Assembly: GCA_036346395.1 (NCBI GenBank)
Contig: CM070604.1
Location: forward strand, 53,099,003 to 53,163,002
Source of the DNA: Hsuehochloa calcarea
Taxonomy: Eukaryota > Streptophyta > Magnoliopsida > Poales > Poaceae
Length of the DNA: 64,000 bases
Direction of reading: 5' to 3'
Shown: in pieces, positions 48,120 through 60,400 of the stretch
Layout: each line of letters begins with the position of its first letter
Numbering within the stretch: position 1 is the stretch's first letter
Position numbers and translations under genes: made by a program
Notes under the pieces: generated by a model
Told to the model about the DNA's origin: nothing
What the model saw: the letters and a program-made list of their open reading frames with translations, nothing else
Database searches by the model: none

Positions 48120-48890
48120 GTCAACAAGCACAATACACTTTAGTACAATAATGCAGAAAATGAAAAACAACACTCAAAGTCACCGATCGGTAAACTGGGC
48201 AAGGCACGCCGAAGGTGTTGACTTGGAAAACCAACCGCCCTGTTGTGCCGCATTTGAATGGACGAGATCGTCGGGGATACAATGTCAATTCGTAATTCAG
48301 GACATACCAAATTGCAAAGTCGATATACAGAGAAATACCGCACAAGACCCAATCACAGTGCAACGCCCGAATGCAACCACGGAGCACCAATCACTAGGAA
48401 AAACCGAAGCCTCCTTCCTCACCGAAGTCAAGCCAGAGCCGACCAAAAGGAACCCCAATTGCACAAGTACCAGGTTCTCTAACAGAATACCCCACAGATG
48501 ATAGGGTGCAAAAGGGAACCGGTGGGATGCACACGGAGGAAGGTCGAGAGCTTACCACCGACGGCGCTAGGTCGACCACGGCAGCGCAAGAGCTCCAAAG
48601 GTCCCAAAAATGAAGACAGGTCAGAGGGGAAGAAGAACCACCAAAGGGGGGGACTCACTGATCTCGGGTCAAGAAAAGAGAAGGAGACGACCTTTTCAAG
48701 AGAATAGTAGGAGCGGGCAACGCGGTGATTGCGAACGGTCGGTGCCCGAAGCGCCCGGGCCAGCTCGCGCCTCCTGCGTCGCCGCCTCGCTCGGGAGCTC
48801 CAAGCTGCACCCGCTACCGCCAGAAATTAGATTATGGGTTAAATAATATATAATGTCATTTGGGGATATTTGAGTGCGACTGTCGCACAA
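48120..48890 (-). repeat. dispersed repeat, inverse partner of 10240-10940
   Basis: The part 48120-48370 matches about 10640-10930 in reverse complement at the level of a shared conceptual peptide and many bases. The GC-rich half (48400-48800) has open frames of mixed, low-complexity composition and no family. Confidence 0.45.
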
Positions 48891-48959
48891 CAGCTAAATA
48901 GAGCGATAGATCTAACACCATGGACTGATGTTTGTTATAATCACTAATAGAGATAGAAT

Positions 48960-49816
48960 TTTCATCAGCATTTGTGGTAAGATCTGTTCAAGACTTTAGG
49001 AGTCAAGCTGAGATTAAGTAATGTATATCACCCTAAGACTAATGGTCAAACTGAGAGAGTGAATCAGTATTTGGAGAGATATCTGAGGTGTATGGTTTTT
49101 GCTATTCCAATGAGATGGTGCAGTTGGTTGTCTATAGAAGAATGGTGGTATAATACAAGTTTTCACAGTGCATTGAAAATGACACCATTCCAAGCTTGAT
49201 TTCCACCCCCCACATATCACTGAAGTTGTACTGCCATATTCACCCAACGAAGAAGTAAAAGGGCTTCTGCAAAGGAGGTAATTAGCTTTGCAAGTAGTTA
49301 GAGGCAATCTATTGAAGGCTCATAATAAGATGAAGTCATATGCTAACAAGAAGAGAACTGAGAGGGAATTCATAGTTGGAGATATGGTATATCTAAAACT
49401 TCAGCCTTACAGACACGCCTCATTGAGCTTACAAACATCCTTGAAACTCCACTCGAAGTTCTATGGCCCTTTCGGAGTGATAGAAAAGATTGGAGGTGGC
49501 TTACAAATTGTTATAGCCAGAAGGTTGTCAGTTACATCCCACATTCCATGTGAGTCAAATGAAAAGTCACAAGGGCGACAGGGCAGTGCCAAATTCTAAG
49601 CTCCTTTGATTGACAAAGATGGTAACATCAAGGTGGCGCCAATAGCATTGCTGGAAAGAAGAATGGTTTCCCGCAACAATGAACTCATAATTCAATGGAT
49701 TATCCACTGGATGAATCTACCACCTTTGGCGACCATTTGGGAGGACGCGGATTTCATTTAGAAGATATTTCCAAGCTTTGTTCCTTAGAGGACAAGGAAC
49801 TCAAGAAGGGGAGGAT
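48960..49816 (+). pseudogene. Ty3/gypsy integrase fragment, broken
   Basis: Broken plus-strand frames read as the integrase core end (YHPKTNGQTERVNQYLERYL at about 49028) and a W-rich segment. After a stop near 49197 comes the C-terminal domain in 49288-49599 (VGDMVYLKLQPY, FYGPFGVIEKIG). A WPPLATIWED-like tail lies near 49720. Stops and shifts show it is inactive. A purine tract (AAGAAGGGGAGGAT) just before 49817 is a good polypurine tract, so the LTR follows directly. Confidence 0.75.
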
Positions 49817-50255
49817 TGTCAGGAACTGAAGAACTGATGAACTAGTATCTTCTTGCTCAACTGTTCAGATGCACGCGATGGCCTTTATGAGAATCCAACG
49901 ACGTTGCGGATAAGTGACTTCGGCGCTGACTCCACTTGAAGCAATATGTGTCTAAATGGGAACCATGCGTTCGAACATCTAACGGCTCGCATTGGAGTTA
50001 CCATTTCACGACGCGCCAGCTAAGACCCTATAGCAATTGTCGGAACTATTTAATGTCATCTATCTTATCTTTTTCAGTTAAATTGCAGCTATATATAGCT
50101 TGCAATCATATTGATCCGGTATCTTTTTATCAATACAAACCCTAGCCGTCATAGCTTAAACCTAGCAGTACTTCTTTTTTTTTTCTTTTTCAAAATCCTA
50201 AAAAATAGCGCAAGTTCTTCAGCAATTTCCATTCCCAGTAGCTAGAACTTGATAG
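49817..50255 (+). mobile_element. 3' LTR of the gypsy remnant
   Basis: It begins TGTCAGGAACTG immediately after the polypurine tract and contains an ATATATAGC TATA-like site at about 50092. The right end is uncertain, probably between 50245 and 50265 (candidates end in CA). No 5' LTR was found, so the element is truncated on its left side. Confidence 0.6.
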
Positions 50256-50309
50256 CACAACACTACCAGGCTATAAGAAAGTGGGAGGGAGCGACAAATG
50301 TATCGATAC

Positions 50310-50460
50310 CATAGTGGGGCAGGGGCTTGTTTTCGTCGGTGCTCCTCTTGACCTCGAATAACTCCTCGAGGGGGTTCTGAGCCTTCTTCACCGCCGAAGC
50401 CGAGGCGGAGGCAGAGAAAGAGGAGAGCTGCCTCCCAGGTGCCCTCGACAAGGACAGCAT
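50310..50460 (-). pseudogene. isolated first exon of a mitochondrial ribosomal protein uL29m (L47)-like gene
   Basis: The exon encodes a serine-rich mitochondrial-targeting start (MLSLSRAPGRQLSSFSASAS) followed by QNPLEELFEV and STDENKP...HYG, which matches the start of the mature plant MRPL47 family from memory. A GT donor (CACTATG then gtatcg) lies at 50309. The rest of the family (region around WKASELRLKSWDDL and LWYVLLKEKN) is not visible downstream, where a gypsy LTR begins within about 50 bases. I infer the gene is truncated by the insertion or a linked deletion. An upstream in-frame ATG at 50523 would add a hydrophobic leader; I prefer 50460. The family call is by short motif only. Confidence 0.55.
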
Positions 50461-50674
50461 CACAACGACGACAACAGCGGTATCTACACCACGACGGATC
50501 AGCAAATCGAAATAAGCAAGCACTCCAATTGAAGGAGAGGAGAGATGGTCAGTGAGCTACCGGCGACGGCGACAACGGGTGATCCACGGGAGGAAGGGTT
50601 TAGATGCGAAAAGGTTTTTGCGTGGATTTGGTCGAGAAAGTGTACGAGCTACGATGCAAGGCTGGTAGTCCAAG

Positions 50675-50679
<5 letters not shown>

Positions 50680-50714
<35 letters not shown>
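50680..50714. repeat. (TC)n microsatellite
   Basis: About seventeen uninterrupted TC dinucleotides occur just upstream of the L47-like exon, in the position of its promoter or leader. Pyrimidine tracts are common in plant leaders. Confidence 0.95.
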
Positions 50715-50716
<2 letters not shown>

Positions 50717-50890
50717 AGACTAACCTTTTTACCCCTGTTTGGAGAAACAAAAAAAGAAAATTCCGTAAGAATTATGGAGTTGACTTATAATCTATTAAAA
50801 ATAGAATTTTAAAAAAACAATTCAATTCCCCTAGAAATCGAAAACAAATCCTGTGTTCCAGAGCCTTAGGTGGTATCATGCCAAACAATC

Positions 50891-51095
50891 AGTCCTTGCT
50901 TTCAAGAGATTTAAGTTGCTCCAGCAGAAAATAATTTTCGAATTATGTAGGAACAGGATTGCTCTAAATTACAATTACTACAGATCAGTGTAAAAAAAAA
51001 TCCAATCCTTGCTTTCAAGAGATTTAAGGTGCTCCGGCAGAAAATAATTTTCGAATAATGTAGGAACAGGATTGCTCTAAATTACAATTACTGAT
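50891..51095. repeat. 113-bp tandem duplication
   Basis: The phrase starting GCTTTCAAGAGATTTAAG at 50898 recurs at 51011 with only a few changes over about 90 bases (TTGCTCCAG versus GTGCTCCGG; GAATTATG versus GAATAATG). The spacer 51096-51458 shows nothing more than the likely 3' end of the NOL10 gene. Confidence 0.85.
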
Positions 51096-51458
51096 CATGC
51101 CGAGGCATCTAACATACGAATACAATCAGAATCTAGCAGAAATTACAGCACGGCATCTCTCTTTTTAGGGGTAATAATCCGATACAAGTACAACACAGGC
51201 TAGTCAAGAAACCCCAAAATTCAACCATAAGGGGAATAATCTATCAAATTTCTCACTGTCAAAATTTTGAGGCAAACGTCCTCGATATCTAAGCTCTCTC
51301 GCCTAAAACACATTTTGTAAAGGCACACATTTTATAGTGATCAGGAAATGACACCGCGTGTACCAGAAGGCTGTTAAATTAACCTCACAGTTGCAATAGA
51401 TCTCACCATCCAAATAAAATGTTACAACCACTCCCAGCGAAATATCCCCATCTTAAAG

Positions 51459-54400
51459 TTAGTACAACCCTGGGAGAGCAGCAAATGGGCAATATGGTGC
51501 TGATGTACCTTGAAACCAGAGGATGCTCATCCCCTGCCCCTGCCTCTGCCTCTGCCCCTGCCCCTGCCCCTGCCCCTGCCTCCTCCCTCCGCCTCCGCCT
51601 CCTCCAATTCCTCTGCCTCTGCCTCTGCCTCCGCCTCCGCCACGACCGCCATTCCCTCTGCCACGATTTCCACCAAACAAATAGAACTCAGCTTTGCCCT
51701 GCTTCAACCCCAGGGATTGTACACCTCTCCTCTTGAAATCCTTGGGCTCTTCATCATTGGGTTCTTCCTCATGGCGCCTTCTTGAGCTTCTAGCGATGAA
51801 TGAAATCTCCCGAGAGCCACCAGGTCCATACTTCACCTCATCAAGTGCACTGGAGTTCCCTTGCCTTTCCAGTGCGGCTATCCTATCCCCAAGGGGAAGA
51901 GTGTCCTCATTGGCAAGGGAGACACTATTCAAAAATGCCTCAGCATGACGATCATCCTTGACTTCATACAACCTGAAAGGTAGGAAATGATTAGCAAAAT
52001 TCTGATGCATCAACGGAATAGCATACTCAGTACATACATATGACAAATAGTCCAGCCACTAATTTGGAAATGCAATAGGAATGGATGGAGCAGAAGCCAG
52101 ACACCTGTATATATGAGAAATGCAGCTTTTGGAAATAAAGTTAGTAGGTGTTCATGTAAATATGTGCTGCTATTTCTTAAAAATTGGAAATATATACTCA
52201 TTATCCAATGGTTGACTCAGAAGATGATCTTGTTAAGAATCAAAATGCACCTTGTGGCATCATGTGTTAGCTACACCAATCATCTCTCATTGGCACAAAT
52301 TAAAACAGAATGGTACAACACTTACTAGCAAACAGAACATGTTCCAGTTTCAACAAGTCATAATGGCATTAATAAGATACATCATGTTTTAGAATGCAGT
52401 GACTGATATCACTTGTATTTGCTGACCAGTGGGCTTGCTTAATACTACACCCAAAAGAACATATGCATTCTAGATATTGGAAAGGTAAATCAACAATGAC
52501 ACTCCCAGAAGCTTTCAGAGGGGGGAAAGACACTCCAAGAAGGCCAGCATATGATAATTTGCACATATCTGCACAAGCAAAACGGACAACACTAATGGAA
52601 AATATGCAATTCACCCTAACCAAAATGATATAAGATCTCACCTTATACGCTTTGAATTATGCATGTCATTGTCACTGTCAGACTCTGTTGATGCGTCAGA
52701 TCCAATACGATCTGGCTGTTCATCATCTTCACTAACACTCTCAAAATGTTCATCAATTAGACGAGGCTCCTTTATAGACGCTTGAGGATGAAGTGCAAGG
52801 TATTCTTTTGATTGTTCATCAATTTCAAAGTCCTGCCCATAAGATTGATGGGATTAGAAAATCACACATGATAAGCGATTTAGGAATGATTAGTTTAAAA
52901 AAAAAACATTCATGGTTAAAAAGCACAATTAGGATATTATTCAAGCTGGAGAGTAGTGGCCACTGTATGCACAAATGTGTTAATTATAGCTGAACCTTCT
53001 CCACTCAGTTTCTCATACAGAGAGGTAGCTGTGGATGAGGAACAATTGTGTACAAGTATATACAAATCCAAGGGAAATAGGTTATCACTTATCAATAGTG
53101 CTAACAAGAATGTGGATATAGAAGCTTTACAGTTTACATTTTAACATGAACAGCAATATAGCTGCATAAGATCAGGAAGAAAACAAGGTAAAAGTATGAA
53201 ATACATATTTAAATTTCTTTTTATATACCATCTCCTTAAAAAATTTCATGCATTACTAAGAAAAAACAATACATAATCAGTGCGCCCGGAAAGGGCGGAA
53301 CAACACAACGACAAAATCTATCTGATATCTTATAACAATATTCCCTAAGAAAAAAAAAATTTATTAATACCACACATACTTTGTCAAAACTATTGCAGAA
53401 CCATAAGTTTAAGAAATCGTTTTGCAAAACTACACATTTTCTTGCAAAACATTGCAGAAAAATACATACTGCCAAGTCAGTTAAACAGGATGAGATTAGA
53501 TTGTGTCTATTGGAGGTGGCCCTCTTTGTTGGAACCGTCAGGAGTGGGTTCTTTGAAACGTTTTACAAGAAGATGTGTTGTTTTTTGAAACGATTTCTCA
53601 AACATGTGGTTCTGTAACTGATAGTTTTAACAGAGTACATGAGGTTTTAAGATATTTAATCTAAAAACAGCGAGTTGGATTCCATACCTTGTTTTCAAAC
53701 ATTTCTTTGAAACGTGGATCAGTCAATAATGCCTTATTCAGTTCTAGTTTTCTTTTGTTCTTCTTGGTGCTTTTTTTATCAACATTCTCCATATCAGCAT
53801 CCATTTCCTCTTCCTCTCTACGTATATTGTCCACAATATGCCTGTTAACCTTTGGTATTTTGACAACTTGCTGCATGGGGAAAAAAGGTTGACATTCATT
53901 GGGGTAACAATCAGGAACCTGTAAATCTGTAATTTATCTAAGGAACAGATGAGCAAACATACCGTTATACGAGATTGTCTCTGTGCTTCTATTTTCTTTT
54001 CCTTCATCTCTTTTTTAAGATCCTCATAATTAACAGTAGCAATTTTAGCCCGTTGCTGAAAAGAAATACAAATCCTAGTAAAGGGCATGTCTCAAGTGTT
54101 CTTTACTTCGACCCATCCATCGATACACAAACAGATATAGCAAGTCCATATTTATATTCAACAATTTGGTCAGATGCCTAATAGGCAGAAATTATTTTAC
54201 AAAGAACAAACTTTTCTGTTCACAAAAGAAAGTGTCTTCATGTTGGAAATTCAGGTGGGTAGTTGACAGCAACCCTATCTGAATTGCTGAACAAAATTAC
54301 AGTACCATGAATAGATAACCACCAATTAATGTATAAACTATAAACATCATAGAAGAGAACCCTCTTGTGCTTCATGTAGATGTCCAGAAAACCAATTACC

Positions 54401-57400
54401 TTTTTATATAGGTCGTAACGTATCACATATCCATGTAAATGTCTTCTCACAGCATTGTCATCTTTAAACTGAGCGAGACCCAATCGCTCCATTTCTTCTT
54501 CGGTCAAAAACTTGTAATCATCATATAATGTGGTTTCTGATTTCTCTTCCATCTCCTCCTGTTTAAGGAGGAATGCACAGAATCAAATGTTCAGCCAAGG
54601 ATTATTAAGAGTAACTACAAAACCAGTGAAAAAAAATCACGCACAGTTAGGTTGTCAAGATGTGAGCACCACTTTGGAGCAGGGCCAAGTGCAGGTATAA
54701 AGTGGGCAGGTATTTGGCTATTGTCCAGGGCTAATAGCAGTAAACCACTATTCTGGAAGATGCAAACATCATTGATAGCACCACCGTCTGGTTCAATGCT
54801 AGTCATGTTATTTCCCTGCAGAAAAGAGTGAGGCCAGGTCATCATCCAACAGAGAAGTCAATGCCTTCCAGGAAAAACAAAGTCAACGCTTTCAGAGAAG
54901 GAAAAGAAAGAACTCACTGTATTAGGATCCCAAACTCTCACTATATGTTTATCAGCAGTGATCAGTTTAGGTTCAGTAGAATTAAGCGTCTGGTGCCACT
55001 TGATATTTAATATTGGGCTGCCATACCTGCAATAAATCATAACAGTGATTACATGCTAAGAGAAAAGTACAATATCTAACAAAGAGCATTCAGCTATTAA
55101 TTACAGTTCAGATTTACTTGAGTTTGACCCCCCTCTATTTACAGCTTATTCTGATCTGGAGTTGCAAGACTCCAATAAACACAGAGTATATAGTTTAAAA
55201 GACAGAATGAATGTAGCAGTTCCATTCCATCTAATAGAAATGAACTAACATGGGGTGCTGTACGGACGAAATAACATGATATTAAAAAGATGAAGTCCCA
55301 TTTGGAATGGAGGATTCCATAGGAATTTTGTAGGAAATCCCACATCCAGTGACAGTGGATGTTTCCTTTCCATCAAAACTCCTACAGAATTCCCACGTTC
55401 CTGACGGGACCTAAAACAAGATGGTTTAATAGTTGAGATTTATTATCAATAACAAGTGAAAAAACATTTCCTGTAAGAAAAGATACAGATCTTACATGTG
55501 ATCCTTAATTCGCAGAGGAGAAGACATGCGTAAATCATATATGGATATCTGCAGAAAATCCAAAAACAGTTGAAGTGTACTAAATAAGCTAAAAAAGAAA
55601 AGAAATGAATATCATAATTTTTAGAAATTGGATTGTTCATGAAGATATACAAAGAGATAATGTTCCAGTCTATTACAAAAAGATAATGCTGAAAACACTG
55701 CTAGATTCGAAAACTGCATAAAGATATACAAACTAAATCAAACAGTCAAAAATGAAGAATTTAGAGATAGTAACATAGCCAACCCATGTTGACTAACAAG
55801 GGAAATTTGCAACACAAAAGGTCCATGTACAGTTTTGTTTGATGTAACAAAATTTTCCTCAAAACAGCAGCTAGATGATACAGAGTAAACATCGTCAATT
55901 ATTTTGGCGCCTGAAAAAGTTGCGATTAGAGATCAAGATTCCAGTTTTATGTTGGATCTTCAGCCCGACTAGAATGAATGGACAGATTTCATGTAAGATC
56001 TGTTGGAATGAAACCTTAATCTATTCCATTGGGCCAAAGGCCAATATAACATGTACATGTGCCGGAGTCAATCGGCGGCAGCTCCGGAGTCGGGTGGCGT
56101 GCGGGGAGAAAGAAAAACAAAGCACCACGCGCGGGAGGAAGAAACAGTGTGCTTCCGTGCGAGCAGAGCAGAGGCGCGCCGAGCAGAGGAGCTCGGCGCA
56201 GGGGCAGCCGGTGGCGGTCACGTGGCAAACCCTAACCCTAGCTCTGATACCATGTTGGAACGAAACCTTGATCTATTCCAATGGGCCAAAGGCCAATATA
56301 ACATGTACAGGTGTAGGTGAATATACAAAAAACACTCTAAGCAATACACATATCTAACAAGATCAATGTGGGATCCCGCTGTCTCCACTACTAGCAACAG
56401 CTTGGATGACCAATGTCCTACCAAAATCTTAAACACCAGCAGTAATCATAACATCAACCAGTGAGGTGAAACTAACAAAGGAAGATTGCATGATAGCATC
56501 TATCTTTATCCCTTACGCAAACTGTATTAATTCATTACACAGGAAGTCTTATCATCCAACTGATGGGTACATGACAAAATCAAGCAGAACATCACACGAC
56601 TTCAGAAAGAATAAAATCAAACAAGTCATAACCATTTAAACATTATCTGTAAACTACTAGAAAGATAATCGATGGCAGAACTTTTGTTTTGAAGTTATAA
56701 CAAATCAAATAGCACTCACAAGCAATTATAGAATTGAACAAATGTCTGTTTACATAAGTTCAGAACAACAAATAGAGACATAATCATATAAATGAAGAAA
56801 AACCGTGTAAACCGTTCTAAGGACAGAAATAATGCCAAATTCACTATGCATATTGCAAAAACATTGACATCCGTTTGTCAGTCCAGACAGGAGAATGGTA
56901 GTAGGGATAATAAAAAGTACTCCCTCCATTTCACAATATTTGTCCACAACCCACCGTGCACACAAACCAAGGAAACACTAATCTACGGAAAAAGTTAATG
57001 AGGCAGACCATACATACCCCAATTAAATGACATACTATAACCACTAAACCTATTCCAAAGCATTTAATTAGGACTGGAGAGTGGAAATACTAAAGTAACT
57101 ACACTATTGATTTCCTCAATGGACAAGCATTTTGAAATGGAGACTCCTGAGGCCATGGACAAACATTGTGAGACAAAGGGAGTATTAAAGTATTAAGTTG
57201 GGGAAAAGAAGAACTTGGCACATTTTCAAAAGTGAGCAGTGAGAATCAAACGAGAACATAACTGATGATGAACCATACCTTTCCTGTGCTGCTCCCTACT
57301 GCCATAAGGTATCCTTGATTTTCATCAAATTGCAAAGACGTGACCTCCTGCAGTTTTCAAAAGTATAGCGTTAGGGTATTATTACTAGCAAGTTGCTGTT

Positions 57401-60400
57401 AAGGTATAATAAGATACCTGATCAAAATCTTCTGTAGAAACAGCTGTATTAATTCTGCCAACAGAAGACTTTCTCCTCATATCAAAGCACTCAACTGCAC
57501 CATCCTCACCACCACAAGCAACGAGCCCATGGATCGTACTGGGAGTTCCACAAAAAAAAAGTTAACAATACCAAATAAACATGTCACTCCCAAGACATAA
57601 AAGTCAATAAAAAAGAACTACCTCCGTGAAACCACATTTATTGCGGGTGATTGGGAAGAAAGAGATGCAAGGAATCGTCCCTGCAAAAAGTGCATTTAGA
57701 AAAACGTGCACATGTTATTCTAGAAAGACTGAAAGCAAATGGCAAGAAAAAGGCATCATTGAGGTTCTATGCACTATTAGCAAACCGGCTACAAGGAATA
57801 TGTATGTTTAGTCAGAGCCAGGATAAATACTGCAAAAATTCAAAAATAAAACATATGAAATATCAAGAGTGGCTTTCCATTCAAGAATAAAGATAACTGC
57901 TTAAGTTTTATTTAATCTCGATTCTGTACTACCAGGTGTCATGTAAGGCATGATATTTGGCTGAGACTGAGTGATAAACCAAATAACTCATGTACACATG
58001 AATGATTAAGGACTCAAAGCTGACCTGCTCTAAGTTGATTCTATACAGGTCTGGTGATGAAGCAGCACATAGCAAGTCACAAGACCAGCAGTCGTAGGCC
58101 ATGTCCCTTCCCATTCTGTCAATATGGACAATAGCAATATGTAAATTTAATAATTGGACACGCGAGGTGTGTTTCTAAACTTTTCATTACTACCTATTTT
58201 TGGTTGTTATCATCAAACAAGAAACTTCTTTGTTTAAACTTACAATATGAGAACAGATACATGATGTATTAAATTAAGACAGAATAATTCATAATGAAAA
58301 AAAAAATCCTTCAGTAAAAGATAGGCAGCTAAATTTGCACAGGTAGCAAGCGTATGTTACTAGTATGCTCAGTGTTCACCAAGGCGTTAGGCGCTAGTTG
58401 GGCAGCAAACCAGTGTCTAGCGCCTAATCGCTGATTAGGCGGGCCTAGGCATGATAAATCGGCTAGGCGGGCTAGGCGGGAGGGTGTCGCCTAGCGCCTA
58501 GGCGGGCTACGCAAACGCCTTTTAGAACAATGAGTAATTGAGTATGCTACATGTGTAACTAAATAAGAAATAGATACATCTGACCAGCCATAAGACACGA
58601 AAAAATGTTAGATGATACAACAGACTAACCTTGGAATTCTCAAGCTATAATGGCTTCCATACTTTGCATGCAGACGACAGAACGATCAGCACACAAAAAC
58701 GCAAGTTTTGAGTAGTCAGCACCAAGGACCTAAAAAGGTAGAATCTAGTTTGTTACATGGACAATATTAAAGCAGATCAAGTCAGTGACAAAAAGGAAAG
58801 ACGCTGAGATTGGCATCCATTAGCATGGTAGGAAATTTTTAACAGCTACTCTACTGTGACTATCAATATGGTAATACTCCACACCACATTCCACGACAAA
58901 AGCATGAACAGAAACATTTTTATGTAACATATTAAAAACCGCCTCCCTTGACATTAGATAACAAGCCATGTTTCTCCCGCACCCTCCCCTCCCTCAGTTA
59001 CTCATTCCTTCCTGGGAAAAGTAGAAAACCATCCTCTAGATAGAAAGTCCAGAGTAGTGGCGAAGTGGAGACAAAGAATGTACTTAGAGGACGTCCCACA
59101 CACAAAACATGTTGGGGATGTATACATAGCTGAAGTTGATGAGACAAATGGAAAGCAAGCTAAATACAGAATGGCATTATATGTTCAAAAGGTAAACAAT
59201 AAAAAAACTAGGAGGCCAAAGTGAGTTTGTTAACAATCTAGTTTGTTAAGCACTTAAGATCTAGTTGCGCAGAATTATAAATTGAACAGAGATGCACATA
59301 AGATTAAAAAAAATATTTTGTTAAGCAGCCAATTAATCCACAGACTATATAAAGTAACATACAAGTCTGTGACTTCTATCTTCTAGAATTGAATATTAAA
59401 AAAAAAAAAATTGCACAGTAGTAAAAAAAGGAGTATGCTTCATCTGGGGTACCTGGAAATTTATAATTTCTGAAATCATGTGCCTCTCAAACTTCATTGA
59501 CAATTCCTTCAATTCATAGACTTTGACTTGTGGGGGATAAATACCTGGCACATAAGAGGTGTAAGCATGCCTAACTTACAACATGTAAGCAATCAGACTA
59601 AAGTTGCAATATTGAAACACTAAGCTAAACATAAACCAACCAGTATATTTGTAAAGTAAAGCTAGAAGTTACAAAGATGAATTACATGGATCATTTTCGA
59701 AGCAACTTTTGATGAGCACGACAATCCAAGTTCGATTCACATCGCATTTCTTAGAAGCAAGCAAATTCAAAATGCAAGCTACTGCATGCATCACCTTAGT
59801 GGTTTAAAAAATATACTCCGACTTCAAATCAAGCACAAGATGAGGACCTACTAAGGGTTGAGGAAGCAATACAAGACGGGAGTGTAACGCCCCAATGCCC
59901 AACCCACACCCAAACTTGAGCTTTCATCCTCGCTTCGCTCAACCGGGCTAACTCTTCTGAGTGAAGCAAGGAAGAAAGCTCAATTGCAGGGGTGTATTGG
60001 GTGTTGGAACTTGGGAGGCATATCACATCAAGACAGCTACACGTAATCTAAATTGAGTTGGCCACTTGTTCCAACCGCATTTGATAAACTAACATCGCAC
60101 TCTATCAATGTGATGTATTTCTTCAGAGCTATGTTACTTTAACGTCTTTCTGGGTATACCTGATCACAGCAACACCAACGCAGAAACCAAGACTTGTGCA
60201 AGCAATCTCGCATACCTGAGGCGATCACATACTGCTCATCGGGCGTCACCTTGATCTTGGTGGTGGCGGTCTCAAACCTCAGATCATGGATCAAATCCAA
60301 TCTCCGCTGGTACTCTAAAACCAAACAAGAACAACAACAGCGCCACAAATTAAAATAATAATAATCACAAAATTTCCCAAAACTCCCCAAACAAATGGAT

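Noticed and set aside
51530..51660. GGGGCA-type tract as an independent minisatellite
   Set aside because: It is the coding sequence of the Gly/Arg-rich NOL10 tail and is in or next to the reading frame.
56241..56252. tRNA-like sequence (complement of TGGTATCAGAGC)
   Set aside because: Only the 3'-end complement of initiator tRNA-Met is present, directly beside an LTR; it is a primer-binding site, not a tRNA gene.
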